From SVQP01 sp045658965 (GTDB lineage Bacteria; Bacillota; Clostridia; Oscillospirales; CAG-272): a DNA stretch of 64,000 bases. Below are positions 42,138-52,490 of the stretch, one piece after another (position 1 is the first letter of the stretch; every line of letters starts with the position of its first letter). The stretch is taken from assembly GCA_045658965.1 (NCBI GenBank), contig JAZOVZ010000041.1, forward strand, positions 1 to 64,000, written 5' to 3'. The notes beneath the pieces were generated by a model. That model was given only the letters and a program-made list of their open reading frames with translations. It was not told where the DNA came from and ran no database searches. Made by a program: the position numbers and the translations under genes.

Positions 42138-43226
42138 TTGGAAACCCTTTTTGCAATTCCCGCGATCAAAACTGCCGTCTATATTCTGCTTGCAGTAGGT
42201 ATTTTCGGTACTTTGATTCTCATTCATGAATTCGGACATTATCTGACCGCCAGACTGTGCGGTGTTACCGTGCGCGAATTTGCGCTCGGTATGGGACCGC
42301 AGATCTTTTCACGCGTGTCCAAAAAGAGCGGTATTCGTTATTCGATCAGACTGTTTTTGATCGGTGGATACGTCAGTATGGACGGTGAGGACGGTGATTC
42401 CGAAAATCCTAACGCCTTCTGTAACAAGAACGTATGGCAAAGAATACTGATTATTGTAGCCGGAGCAGGCATGAACATTCTGCTTGGCTTTATTGCCATG
42501 TTTATCTTAACCACTTCAACCGTGGTCGGCACCGAAGGCGCATTACTTCCCACAAACGTGATTGCCCAATTTGATGAAAATGCCACCTCTAACCAAGCCG
42601 GTGAGCACGGCTTAATGGTAGGTGACCGCGTAATGACTGTCAACGGTTTTCCCGTGTTTACAGGCTATGATCTGATCTATGAGATCACCAACAGCGCGTG
42701 TGAGCCGGTCGACATGGTCGTTGTCAGGGGTGACAAGTTCGTTTTCTTAAAAGACGTTAAATTCCCAACTACAGAAGAGAGCGGAGTCGTATTTGGCTCT
42801 TACGATTTCAAGGTGTACGGTAAAGCTCCGAATATTTTCAATCTCAGTCTGTATTCCGTTAACCGCGCAACCTCTACCGTGAAAATGGTTTACGATTCGC
42901 TTTTCGATTTGCTGACCGGCAGATACGGAGCGGATGCCGTTTCCGGCCCCGTTGGTACAACGGAGGTGATCGGTCAGGCGGCACAGGCAGGTGGCGCAAC
43001 GTTGCTGTATCTTATTGCCGTCATTACCATCAACCTTGGCGTATTCAATCTTTTACCCGTACCCGCACTTGATGGCGGCAGACTGTTATTCCTGATCATC
43101 GAGCTGTTCAGAGGCAAGCCGATCAACAGAAACCTTGAAGGCTACGTGCATTTCATCGGTATCATCATTCTGTTTGGACTGATGGCACTAATTTCAGTAA
43201 AAGATATTATAGGATTATTCTCATGA
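42138..43226 (+). CDS. rseP: RseP/RasP-type site-2 intramembrane metalloprotease
   Basis: Membrane zinc protease that cleaves anti-sigma factors or signal peptides within the bilayer. LILIHEFGHYLTARLCGV holds the HExxH zinc site in helix 1. A PDZ domain lies at roughly 150-210 (GLMVGDRVMTVNGF). NLLPVPALDGGRLLF supplies the third ligand Asp, and a final helix closes it. About 362 residues. The TTG at 42138 after TCGAAGGAGAACTTCA is the best start. An earlier in-frame start lies inside dxr. It overlaps ispG by four bases. Confidence 0.93.
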   Translation: METLFAIPAIKTAVYILLAVGIFGTLILIHEFGHYLTARLCGVTVREFALGMGPQIFSRVSKKSGIRYSIRLFLIGGYVSMDGEDGDSENPNAFCNKNVWQRILIIVAGAGMNILLGFIAMFILTTSTVVGTEGALLPTNVIAQFDENATSNQAGEHGLMVGDRVMTVNGFPVFTGYDLIYEITNSACEPVDMVVVRGDKFVFLKDVKFPTTEESGVVFGSYDFKVYGKAPNIFNLSLYSVNRATSTVKMVYDSLFDLLTGRYGADAVSGPVGTTEVIGQAAQAGGATLLYLIAVITINLGVFNLLPVPALDGGRLLFLIIELFRGKPINRNLEGYVHFIGIIILFGLMALISVKDIIGLFS

Positions 43227-44314
43227 TAGATTACCAAAACATCAGAAGAAAAACGCGATCAGTAAAGGTAGGCAGCGTCATGATTGGTGGGAATGCACCT
43301 ATTTCCGTTCAATCCATGACAAACACCGATACCAAAGATATAACCGCAACGATCAACCAGGTGCGCAGTTTAGAACAAGCGGGATGCGAGATCGTGCGTA
43401 TTACCGTGCCGGATGCAGAAAGTGCAGAAACCATAACGGCTATCAAGCAGGCAGGTATTCGCGTGCCGATCGTCGCAGATATTCACTTTGACTATAAAGC
43501 CGCACTTGCTTGCGCTGAGCGAGGCGTAGACAAGATCCGCATCAATCCCGGTAATATCGGTGATGAGGATCGCGTCAAATCTGTCGTGGATGCATGTAAA
43601 AAGGGCGGCATCCCGATCCGAATCGGCGTGAACGGTGGCTCTCTTGAAAAGCATATTCTTGCTAAGCACGGCTCTCCGACGCCGGATGCACTTTGCGAAT
43701 CCGCCATGTATCACGTCTCATTACTTGAAAAATTTGACTTTGAGGATATCGTGATTTCCATCAAGGGTTCTTCGGTTGAACAAATGATCAAGGCGAACCG
43801 TTTGGTTGCCGAACGGTGTAACTACCCTATACACATCGGTGTTACGGAGGCGGGAAGCGAACAATACGGCATGATAAAAAGTGCTGCAGGTATCGGTGCC
43901 TTGCTGTGCGACGGCATTGGAGATACCATGCGAGTATCCTTAACTGCCGATCCTGTCAAAGAAGTTGCTGCTGCTCGGGCTATCCTCAATGCTCTTGAGA
44001 TCAAAGGACAATGTGGCATGAATATCGTCAGCTGTCCTACCTGCGGACGTACCAAGATCGATCTGATCAGCCTTGAATGCCAATTCAGAGAAGCCGCGGA
44101 ACGCGAAGGACTGCTTGATTATCCCATCCGCGTTGCACTCATGGGATGCGTTGTCAACGGCCCCGGAGAGGCCAGAGAGGCTGACATCGGCATTGCAGGC
44201 GGGAAGGGCGAAGCTCTTTTGATCTCGCACGGCGAAATCATTGCAAAAATCAAAGAAGAAGAAGTTATAAAGGTTTTGATCGAAAAGATCAAACAGATGC
44301 GAAATAACAGTTAA
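43223..44314 (+). CDS. ispG: 4-hydroxy-3-methylbut-2-en-1-yl diphosphate synthase (flavodoxin)
   Basis: Iron-sulfur enzyme of the MEP pathway that converts MEcPP to HMBPP. The TIM-barrel start has PISVQSMTNTDTKD, and the body has DKIRINPGNIGD and GVNGGSLEKHIL. The 4Fe-4S cysteines are in SCPTCGRTKIDL and LMGCVVNGPGEA, with the catalytic Glu in the following stretch. 363 residues. ATGA overlap with rseP. Confidence 0.96.
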   Translation: MIDYQNIRRKTRSVKVGSVMIGGNAPISVQSMTNTDTKDITATINQVRSLEQAGCEIVRITVPDAESAETITAIKQAGIRVPIVADIHFDYKAALACAERGVDKIRINPGNIGDEDRVKSVVDACKKGGIPIRIGVNGGSLEKHILAKHGSPTPDALCESAMYHVSLLEKFDFEDIVISIKGSSVEQMIKANRLVAERCNYPIHIGVTEAGSEQYGMIKSAAGIGALLCDGIGDTMRVSLTADPVKEVAAARAILNALEIKGQCGMNIVSCPTCGRTKIDLISLECQFREAAEREGLLDYPIRVALMGCVVNGPGEAREADIGIAGGKGEALLISHGEIIAKIKEEEVIKVLIEKIKQMRNNS

Positions 44315-44364
44315 GAGAAAAATAATTCATCGAGAAATATAAAGTTTAAAACACGGAGTCTGAC

Positions 44365-47300
44365 ATGAAAAAGACGTTTCTTGAGATATTTCATAAATAT
44401 CACCCCGATACATATACGGAAAAATTGCTTTTGACCGTCACAGATATCAAGCTGATGGCAGATAAGGATTTGAAGATCATTGAAGCCACGCTGCATTTTC
44501 CGCAGCTTGTGGATAAGGCAGAGCTTTACCGCATTCAAGAGGAAATCCGCAAGGCATATGATCTCAATCGCGTCAAGCTGCTGCCAAAATACCAGGCAGA
44601 GCTGTTCAGCGCCGATTACGTGCCGCAGCTACTCATGGAGACCGAAGAGGTCGGCATCGTTGCAAGAGGTTTTTTCCACAGATATAAGTACAAGCTTGAT
44701 CAAGGGGTGCTCACAGTAGAACTGCCCGTGATTGACGCGGGCATTTTGCTTATGGAGGATGCACGCACTCCGCAGATCATGGAGAATATTTTATTCTCGG
44801 AATTCGGCATTCATATCAAGGTCAAGATCGTGCATTCCGAGGATTTTCACGAGAGTGAACGCAGTGAAATACTGCAACGACAGCTTGATGAGCTTGATAA
44901 GCGTTTAGCAAAGGCTGCCAAGGAGTACGATCTAGCCAAAGCACAGGGTGGATTCTCCTCAAAAGTACCAGAACCGCAAGGAATTGAACAGCCCGCTCTG
45001 CCGCGTATCCGCTCGGTATACGACGAAGATCCTACCCCCATCATTATTGACGGCATCTGCACAATCGGACATACCTCATATGATATTTCCGCCGTGGAAT
45101 ACGTGATCGGAGATGCATTTGAGATCAAACCCACGCCTATTGCCGCGCTGGACAAGCCGGTGCGCAACGCAGTGATTCTTGGCGAGATCTACGCCTTTAA
45201 CAAAGAGCGTAACCGTACGGGAGAAAAATTCAATCTCAACTACTGCATTACCGACGGCAACTCCTCGATTGAAATCAAACTGTTCAACGTTGAGCCCGAG
45301 CAATCCGACGAGATGTGCAAGGTCATTTCGAACGGTGCGGTCGTTGCTATGAAGGGGTATGCCAAGTACGAAACCAAGAAAAACAAGGACGGCAGCCGTA
45401 CGGAAGGTCCTGACTGTCTGTTCTATCCCAATGAAATTGCAAAGATCAAAAAGATTGCGCGTAAGGACAACGCTCCCGTTAAGCGTGTTGAGCTGCATCT
45501 TCATACGCAGATGTCCACCATGGATGCTATGATCCCTCCGTCTGTTGCCGTCAAGCAGGCAAACAAGTGGGGACACCCTGCCGTAGCAATCACCGACCAT
45601 GGCAACGTCCAAGGCTATCAGGACGCTATGCTGACTGCCGAAAAGATCGGTCAGAAGGTCATATACGGCATGGAGGCTTATTTCGTCAACGATACTGCCG
45701 GTGCTGTCACGGGTCAGTGTGCATATACGCCTTACGATGAATGTATCGTATTCGATATCGAGACCACGGGTCTTTCCGCAAAGACCTGCAAGATCACCGA
45801 GATCGGTGCCGTGCGTATCAAGCAGGGTGAGGTTCTCGATTCCTTTAATACCTTTGTTGATCCAGAGGTGCCTATCCCCGAAGAAATCGTCAAATTAACG
45901 GGTATCACCGATGACATGGTCAAGGATGCACCCAAGGTAAAAGAAGCCTTAGAAGCGTTTTTTGACTTCATAGGCGACGAGCAGGGAAAGCCGGCTAAGC
46001 TGTTGATCGCGCATAACGCAAGCTTTGATATTGGTTTTATCCGCCATTTTGCGCAGGAGTGCGGTATGGAGCTGCGCAATCCGTATCTCGATACCGTTGC
46101 GCTTTCTCGTTTTCTCAATCCTTCGCTGAACAAGCATAAGCTGAATCTGCTTGCAGAACATTATAATTTAGGCGACTTTAACCATCACCGTGCAAGCGAT
46201 GATGCGGAAATGCTGGCAAATATCTATTTCAAGATGTGTGAGCAGATGAAGTCCGCTGAAATCATGTCCTTTGAGCAGCTTTGTCATGAAATGACAGTCA
46301 GCTCTGACCCGCTCAAGTTAAAGCCTTATCACCAGATATTACTTGTCAAGAACGCGACCGGCTTGAAAAACCTTTATAAGCTGGTTTCAATGAGTAACCT
46401 GCAATATTACCGCAGAAGCCCGCGTATCCCCAAGACGCAGCTTGAAAAGCACCGCGAGGGCTTGATTATTGGCTCTGCATGCGAAGCAGGTGAAGTCTTT
46501 ACGGCAATTCTTGAAAACAAGAGTGAAGCAGAGCTTGAAGAGCTTGTCAACTTCTACGATTATTTAGAGATCCAGCCCATCACCAATAACATGTTCCTGA
46601 TCGACGAGGGCAAGGTAGCTAATGAAGAGGGGCTGCGCGATCTGAATCGACGCATCGTTGCGCTCGGTGAGCAATATAATAAACCCGTCGTTGCAACCTG
46701 TGACGCGCATTTTCTGAACAAAGAGGATGGCATTTACAGAAAGATTCTGCTTTGCGGTCAGAAATTCAAGGATGGTGACCGCGATATATTCCTGTATTAC
46801 AGAACCACCGAGGAGATGCTGGAAGAATTTTCGTATCTTGGTGAGGACAAGGCGTACGAGGTGGTGGTCACCAATACCAACATGATCAACGACATGATCG
46901 AGAGCAATATCCGCCCGTTCCCCAAGGGTACGTTTACGCCCACCATGGACGGAGCAGAGGAAGACCTGCAGCGAATCTGTTGGGAAAAGGCAAAGAAGAT
47001 GTACGGTGATCCGTTGCCCGAAATCGTTTCCTCACGTCTTGCAAGAGAACTGGAATCGATTATCAAAAACGGCTTTGCCGTGCTGTATATGATCGCACAA
47101 AAGCTGGTTTGGTACAGTGAGCAGCAGGGCTATCTGGTTGGCTCACGTGGTTCGGTAGGCTCATCCGTAGTTGCATCTATGGCAGGCATTTCCGAGGTTA
47201 ACCCGCTGCCCGCGCATTATTGGTGTCCCAACTGCCAATACTCGGACTTTGAATATGCTAAAAAGCACAAGATCGGCTCGGGATTCGACCTGCCCGACGC

Positions 47301-48813
47301 CAACTGTCCCAAGTGCGGCACCAAGCTGAATTACGACGGACACGACATCCCGTTTGAAACCTTCCTTGGATTCTACGGTGATAAATCGCCCGATATTGAC
47401 CTGAACTTCTCGGGTGAGGTTCAAGGTCGCGTACACAAGTACACCGAGGAACTGTTCGGTGCGGAAAACGTGTTCCGCGCAGGCACGATCGGCACACTTG
47501 CCGATAAGACCGCGTACGGCTACGTCATGAAGTATTTTGAAGAGCGCAACGTCAGCGTATCCAATGCAGAGGCAAACAGATTGGTTGCAAACTGCGTGGG
47601 CGTCAAGCGAAATACCGGCCAGCACCCTGGCGGTATCGTCGTAGTGCCCAAGACCATGGAGGTTTACGATTTCTGTCCCGTACAGCATCCCGCTGAAGAT
47701 GTTAAATCCGATATCGTCACCACGCATTTCACCTTTGAATATCTTCATGATACGCTCTTAAAGCTTGACGAGCTTGGTCACGATATGCCTACCAAGTACA
47801 AATATCTCGAAAAGTATTCCGATACCAGCGTGCTTGACGTGCCCATGAACGACCGCTCGATTTACGAGCTGTTCTTGTCCACCAAGCCGCTTGGCATCTC
47901 ACCCGAGGACATTAACTGTCCGCTCGGTACGCTTGGTTTGCCCGAGCTTGGCACCAAGTTCGTTATCAAGATGCTGCAGGAGTGTAAACCGCAGACCTTT
48001 TCTGACTTGTTGCAGATCTCGGGACTCTCGCACGGTACGGACGTTTGGACCAACAACGCACAGGAGCTGATCAAAAACGGCACGTGTACTATTTCCGAGG
48101 TTATCGGTACGCGTGACTCGATCATGCTGGCACTCATTGATTACGGCGTGCAAAAGGACCACGCCTTCAAGATCATGGAAATGGTGCGAAAAGGGAAGGG
48201 ACTTACTCCCGAATATGAGCAGGAAATGCTGGAGGCAGGCGTGCCCGATTGGTACATTTGGTCTTGCAAACGTATCAAATACATGTTCCCCAAGGCACAC
48301 GCAGCAGCATACGACATGTCTGCTATCCGACTTGGATGGTATAAGGTTCACATTCCGCTTGCATTCTATTGTGCAATGTTTACCGTGCAGTCCGACGGCT
48401 TTGACGGCGAGCTGATCATGAAGGGTAAAAAAGCACTTGTTGCACACATTAAGGATATTGAAGACAGAGGCTTTGATGCATCTCCCAAGGAGCAAGCCAG
48501 CATTCCCGTACTGCAGCTTGCCAACGAGGCATATGCGCGTGGCATCAGATTCTTGCCCGTTGATCTTGAAAAGTCGGATTGGCGCGAATTCCTGCCCGAA
48601 AACGGAAAGATTCGCTTGCCGTTCTCCTCGCTTGGCGGACTTGGCGAGACTGCTGCAGAGAACATTGTGCGTGCAAGAGCAGAGGAGCCGTTCTTCTCGG
48701 TTGAGGATCTCAAGATCCGTGCAAAGCTCTCGCAGGCAGTCATCGATATCCTGCGCCGAAACGGCGTACTTGACAATATTAATGAAACAGACCAGTTGAC
48801 GTTCAGCTTCTGA
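44365..48813 (+). CDS. polC: DNA polymerase III alpha subunit, PolC type
   Basis: Replicative polymerase with built-in proofreading. Order: N-terminal domain (1-~215), OB fold (~225-370), PHP domain beginning VELHLHTQMSTMDAM (~376), a DEDD exonuclease inserted in it (FDIETTGLS ~465, RASDDAEML ~612), PHP remainder, then the palm with PDIDLNFSG (~1011) preceded by a CPNC...CPKC zinc knuckle. The HhH duplex-binding part and C-terminal domain follow. 1482 residues, normal for low-GC Firmicutes. RBS ACGGAGT. The GH2 gene follows 15 bases later. Confidence 0.97.
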   Translation: MKKTFLEIFHKYHPDTYTEKLLLTVTDIKLMADKDLKIIEATLHFPQLVDKAELYRIQEEIRKAYDLNRVKLLPKYQAELFSADYVPQLLMETEEVGIVARGFFHRYKYKLDQGVLTVELPVIDAGILLMEDARTPQIMENILFSEFGIHIKVKIVHSEDFHESERSEILQRQLDELDKRLAKAAKEYDLAKAQGGFSSKVPEPQGIEQPALPRIRSVYDEDPTPIIIDGICTIGHTSYDISAVEYVIGDAFEIKPTPIAALDKPVRNAVILGEIYAFNKERNRTGEKFNLNYCITDGNSSIEIKLFNVEPEQSDEMCKVISNGAVVAMKGYAKYETKKNKDGSRTEGPDCLFYPNEIAKIKKIARKDNAPVKRVELHLHTQMSTMDAMIPPSVAVKQANKWGHPAVAITDHGNVQGYQDAMLTAEKIGQKVIYGMEAYFVNDTAGAVTGQCAYTPYDECIVFDIETTGLSAKTCKITEIGAVRIKQGEVLDSFNTFVDPEVPIPEEIVKLTGITDDMVKDAPKVKEALEAFFDFIGDEQGKPAKLLIAHNASFDIGFIRHFAQECGMELRNPYLDTVALSRFLNPSLNKHKLNLLAEHYNLGDFNHHRASDDAEMLANIYFKMCEQMKSAEIMSFEQLCHEMTVSSDPLKLKPYHQILLVKNATGLKNLYKLVSMSNLQYYRRSPRIPKTQLEKHREGLIIGSACEAGEVFTAILENKSEAELEELVNFYDYLEIQPITNNMFLIDEGKVANEEGLRDLNRRIVALGEQYNKPVVATCDAHFLNKEDGIYRKILLCGQKFKDGDRDIFLYYRTTEEMLEEFSYLGEDKAYEVVVTNTNMINDMIESNIRPFPKGTFTPTMDGAEEDLQRICWEKAKKMYGDPLPEIVSSRLARELESIIKNGFAVLYMIAQKLVWYSEQQGYLVGSRGSVGSSVVASMAGISEVNPLPAHYWCPNCQYSDFEYAKKHKIGSGFDLPDANCPKCGTKLNYDGHDIPFETFLGFYGDKSPDIDLNFSGEVQGRVHKYTEELFGAENVFRAGTIGTLADKTAYGYVMKYFEERNVSVSNAEANRLVANCVGVKRNTGQHPGGIVVVPKTMEVYDFCPVQHPAEDVKSDIVTTHFTFEYLHDTLLKLDELGHDMPTKYKYLEKYSDTSVLDVPMNDRSIYELFLSTKPLGISPEDINCPLGTLGLPELGTKFVIKMLQECKPQTFSDLLQISGLSHGTDVWTNNAQELIKNGTCTISEVIGTRDSIMLALIDYGVQKDHAFKIMEMVRKGKGLTPEYEQEMLEAGVPDWYIWSCKRIKYMFPKAHAAAYDMSAIRLGWYKVHIPLAFYCAMFTVQSDGFDGELIMKGKKALVAHIKDIEDRGFDASPKEQASIPVLQLANEAYARGIRFLPVDLEKSDWREFLPENGKIRLPFSSLGGLGETAAENIVRARAEEPFFSVEDLKIRAKLSQAVIDILRRNGVLDNINETDQLTFSF

Positions 48814-48828
48814 TGAAAGGAGATTTTT

Positions 48829-51174
48829 ATGGAACATCGCATACCGATTTCAAATTGGAGCCTTACGTGGATCGAAAACGTCCATGTAAAAAGTAAAGGT
48901 ATTTCCTTAAAGGTACCAAACGACGTTACTTTGGGCGGGTATCGCACAATTAAGGCAAGTGTTCCGGGAAACTTTGAGTTGGACTTTATGCGCGAGGGTA
49001 TTCTTGATGACGTGTACTTCGGGCAAAATCCGGTCAAAGCGCAGCGTTTGGAAAATCTCCATCTTTACTATTTTACAGAATTCAACTATCAAAGCAAGCA
49101 AGATCACGATACAGAGTTGGTTTTCGGCGGTATTGATACTGCTGCAGAAATCTATTTAGATGGAAAGCTGCTCGGCTTTGTGGAAAACATGTTCCATGCT
49201 CATACCTTTGATTTGCATGGAATTGAAGATGGAAAACACACCATTCTGGTACATATTCTGCCCTCGGCAATTTACGCAAGGCAGTTTGAAGTTCCCGCCA
49301 TGTGCTTTGGTTTGAAGTACAATCAGGATGGCATTCAACTGCGCAAGGCGGGCTCAATGTTTGGTTGGGATATTATGCCGCGCTTGGTTTCAGGCGGCCT
49401 TTGGAAACCGGTAGAAATCGTCTATAAGCCTAAGAACCGTATTGTTGACCCGTTTACTTATACAAGATGGGCAAACGAGCATGATGCGTATATTTGCACC
49501 ACGCTGCGTATTGAGTCCGACGAGGACTTTATTTCCGATTTCCGCGTCATTCTGCACGGTGAGTGCGGCGACAGCGTGATCCACCACGAGTACAGACCCT
49601 TCTGCGCATCCTGCAAGATCGAATTCGGATTTTTGTCTCCCAAGCTTTGGTGGCCGAAAAACTACGGCGAGCAGAATATGTATGACATGGAGATCAAGCT
49701 GGTCAAAGATGGCGTGGAATACGATTGCGTCAAATACCGCTTCGGTATACGCACGCTGCACCTCAAGCGCACATCCTGCTCGGGGGATAACGGTGACTTT
49801 TGCTTTATTGTCAACGGGAAACGCATTTTCGCCATGGGAACGAACTGGGTACCTTGCGATGCGTTCCCGTCCAGACACGACGATTACACGCTGCGCAATA
49901 TCAAACTTGCAGATGAGCAAGGCTGTAATATGATCCGCTGCTGGGGCGGCAACGTATATCCCAGTGACGTACTGTACGATTATTGTGACGAGCACGGCAT
50001 TATGATTTGGCAGGATTTCAGTTTTGCCTGTGGTCATTATCCGGATGACGAGCGTCTTTGCAAGCTGGTCAAAGAAGAGATCAAGCATATAGCGATAGAA
50101 AAACGCAACCATCCCTCGCTTGTTTTGTGGGCAGGGGATAACGAATGTGATATTTTCGTCGTGCCGTACTGGGAATCGCACAGAACGGATGATGATCCGA
50201 CTGCAATGCTTGACCCTAACTTTAACAAGCTCACGCGCGACACGATTCTGCGCGAGCTGCGCAATCACGACGCAACGCGCCCGTATCTGCCCAGTAGCCC
50301 TTATCTCGACCCGACCGCTTACAAATACGGCATGCCCTCCGAGGATCATTTGTGGGGCCCCCGTGACTATTTCAAGGGGGATTTCTACGGCAATGCAGAA
50401 TGCCATTTTGCCTCCGAGATCGGGTATCATGGCTGCCCCTCGCCGGAATCGATCAAAAAATTCATTCCTGAAGAGAGCCTGCCCAAGGAGTCTATCTACG
50501 AGATCTGCGATCATCCCGATTGGCTGATCCACGCAGCAGGCGTAGAGCCTTATTTGGACGGCAACCCGTACTTTTACCGCAATCGTTTGATGGTCAGCCA
50601 GGTAGAGCGATTATTCGGCACACCCGGTAATGATCTTGATACCTTTGCAAGACAAAGCCAGGTTTCTCAGGCTGAGGCTGTCAAATATTTTATTGAAAAG
50701 TTCCGCATCAACAAAGGACGTATGAACGGTATTCTTTGGTGGAACATTGCCGATGGTTGGCCGCAAGTTTCCGATGCCGTTGTGGACTGGTACGGCTGCA
50801 AAAAGCTGGCATATCACTATATCGCGCGCTCGCAAGCACCTTTCTGCATGATGATGGACGAGCCCCAAGACGGCAAGCTGACGCTCGTGGCATCAAACGA
50901 CACCCAGCAGTCTGTGCACGCACGCTATACCGTGGTCGATCTGACCACCAATGAGATCATAACAAGCGGAGCGATTGACGTTGATGCAAACGGCTGTGTA
51001 CGCGTCGACAAAATTGCAGAGCGCAAGTTCGGTTTTTATATGATCACCTGGGAAAGCACCGCAGGTAATGGCAAAAACCACTTTACCTGTACCATTGGTG
51101 ACGGCTGGACATGGGAGGCATACCGTAATGCAATGACCCAAGCCGGATTCTATGAGGAATACGAAGGATTTTAA
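48829..51174 (+). CDS. GH2 beta-mannosidase-like glycoside hydrolase, cytoplasmic
   Basis: A 781-residue GH2 enzyme: a jelly-roll domain (~1-200, FGGIDTAAEIYLDGKLLG), two immunoglobulin-like domains, and a TIM barrel with GTNWVPCDAFPS and CNMIRCWGGNVYPSD. The acid/base Glu is in LWAGDNECD (family consensus WxGNNE) and the nucleophile Glu in FASEIGYHG. The WNIADGWPQVSDAVVDWYG segment is typical of beta-mannosidases. There is no signal peptide, so it acts on imported mannosides. RBS AAAGGAGA. Tight spacing suggests that it is read from the polC transcript. Confidence 0.88.
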   Translation: MEHRIPISNWSLTWIENVHVKSKGISLKVPNDVTLGGYRTIKASVPGNFELDFMREGILDDVYFGQNPVKAQRLENLHLYYFTEFNYQSKQDHDTELVFGGIDTAAEIYLDGKLLGFVENMFHAHTFDLHGIEDGKHTILVHILPSAIYARQFEVPAMCFGLKYNQDGIQLRKAGSMFGWDIMPRLVSGGLWKPVEIVYKPKNRIVDPFTYTRWANEHDAYICTTLRIESDEDFISDFRVILHGECGDSVIHHEYRPFCASCKIEFGFLSPKLWWPKNYGEQNMYDMEIKLVKDGVEYDCVKYRFGIRTLHLKRTSCSGDNGDFCFIVNGKRIFAMGTNWVPCDAFPSRHDDYTLRNIKLADEQGCNMIRCWGGNVYPSDVLYDYCDEHGIMIWQDFSFACGHYPDDERLCKLVKEEIKHIAIEKRNHPSLVLWAGDNECDIFVVPYWESHRTDDDPTAMLDPNFNKLTRDTILRELRNHDATRPYLPSSPYLDPTAYKYGMPSEDHLWGPRDYFKGDFYGNAECHFASEIGYHGCPSPESIKKFIPEESLPKESIYEICDHPDWLIHAAGVEPYLDGNPYFYRNRLMVSQVERLFGTPGNDLDTFARQSQVSQAEAVKYFIEKFRINKGRMNGILWWNIADGWPQVSDAVVDWYGCKKLAYHYIARSQAPFCMMMDEPQDGKLTLVASNDTQQSVHARYTVVDLTTNEIITSGAIDVDANGCVRVDKIAERKFGFYMITWESTAGNGKNHFTCTIGDGWTWEAYRNAMTQAGFYEEYEGF

Positions 51175-51182
51175 CTCCATAC

Positions 51183-51223
51183 AACAAGATCACCGCGGAA
51201 CAAGCTGCGGTGATCTTGTTTTT
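51183..51223 (+). terminator. Rho-independent terminator after the GH2 gene
   Basis: AACAAGATCACCGC (51183-51196) pairs with GCGGTGATCTTGTT (51207-51220), then TTT. Confidence 0.88.
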
Positions 51224-51289
51224 CAATATGCTGTTATCACTAATTAATATAATTAACCAACGGTTCAATCCATGTTTCCTAACAATACC

Positions 51290-51317
51290 TTTACAGCTCC
51301 ATAATTTGTGATATAAT
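51290..51317 (+). promoter_or_regulatory. promoter of the XRE regulator
   Basis: TTTACA (51290-51295), 16-base spacer, TATAAT (51312-51317). Confidence 0.6.
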
Positions 51318-51365
51318 AAAGGCAGAAGCAGACGTCGGCTTACTATTATATCCATGGAGGTATTT

Positions 51366-52436
51366 ATGGAAATCACGATTGGTGCAAACATTAAGCGTTT
51401 GCGCATAGCCAAAAACATCACGCAGGAACAGCTTTCGGTTGCTATGGGCGTATCCTGTGCTGCCGTCAGCAAATGGGAAAGAGGGGAGAGTTATCCCGAT
51501 ATTACGCTCTTGCAACCGCTTGCCTTTTATTTTGAAGTAAGTCTTGATAAACTGATGGGCTATGATAGAGAGAAAGTACAGACAGAAATTGAAAAAATCA
51601 TCGTATTATATCAAAAGCATCGAAACAATCAAATGGGGCGCGATATCATCATTAAGGCTCGGCGCGATTATCCAACAGATTATAGAATCATGCATTATTA
51701 CATGTGGAACATTGCTGGAGATGCTGATAATGATCCTATGGTGCTGATCGAGCACAAGGATGAATTTCTCACTATTTGCGAAAAAATACTCGAAGGCTGT
51801 ACCGAAGAGGTAATAAGACTCAATGCGTGGAATATGCGCGCCAAGATACTGCATGCTGAAGGCAAAACGGATGAAGCTTTGGAGATATACAGATCAAAGT
51901 TTATCAATTGGTATTTGACCGCTGGGCAAAAGAGCGAGCAACTGTTTGCCAAAGACACGGAAGAATATTACTATTGGGTCAGCAAAAACATGTACGAGAT
52001 TGTCGCTTTTTCCGGTGACAAGCTGGGGCGCGTTATTTTCTTTGATCCCACGATTACCATGCAGGAAAAAGCAGAGAAGGCTATCAAATACGGAAAACTA
52101 ATATTAAATGTATTGGATGAAACCGGAGACATTTTTTTCGCTGGTCTTGCTGAGGCATTTCTCAATAGGGTCAGAAATGACATGACGTTCAGAGATGGGT
52201 GTGATAAGGATATTATTACATTACTTGATATGAATCTCTATGCAGCTCAGAAAATAGCCGAGGCTGTAAAGCTTGATGAAGCTGTCCGTCAAGCGTATTT
52301 TCCGGAACGTGTAAATGTCGCAGCAGATGATTTTCTTTCTTGGCTTGTAGAAAGCCTTTTGAATGCACAGGAAGGCAGACACGCTGAACTTCTAAACAAT
52401 CCCGATTACGTTGCCGTTTTGAATAAGTACAGATAA
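51366..52436 (+). CDS. XRE-family helix-turn-helix regulator with long C-terminal domain
   Basis: A 356-residue protein. Residues ~5-62 form a Cro/C1-type HTH (IGANIKRLRIAKNITQEQLS, then VSCAAVSKWERGESYPDI). The ~290-residue C-terminal part is helical with TPR-like spacing (for example LNAWNMRAKILHAEGKTDEALEIYR) and probably senses a ligand or partner. Targets are not evident, and the GH2 gene upstream is one candidate. The ATG at 51366 is preferred because GGAGG at 51356 overlaps the earlier ATG. AT-rich codon use compared with neighbours. Confidence 0.82.
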   Translation: MEITIGANIKRLRIAKNITQEQLSVAMGVSCAAVSKWERGESYPDITLLQPLAFYFEVSLDKLMGYDREKVQTEIEKIIVLYQKHRNNQMGRDIIIKARRDYPTDYRIMHYYMWNIAGDADNDPMVLIEHKDEFLTICEKILEGCTEEVIRLNAWNMRAKILHAEGKTDEALEIYRSKFINWYLTAGQKSEQLFAKDTEEYYYWVSKNMYEIVAFSGDKLGRVIFFDPTITMQEKAEKAIKYGKLILNVLDETGDIFFAGLAEAFLNRVRNDMTFRDGCDKDIITLLDMNLYAAQKIAEAVKLDEAVRQAYFPERVNVAADDFLSWLVESLLNAQEGRHAELLNNPDYVAVLNKYR

Positions 52437-52475
52437 CAAAAATCCCAACTTCCGAACGGAGGTTGGGATTTTTGT
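52437..52475. terminator. bidirectional terminator
   Basis: AAAAATCCCAACTTC pairs with GGAGGTTGGGATTTTT around a short CGAAC loop. It lies between the convergent XRE and DUF4956 genes. Confidence 0.88.
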
Positions 52476-52490
52476 TATGTAAGATAAAGA

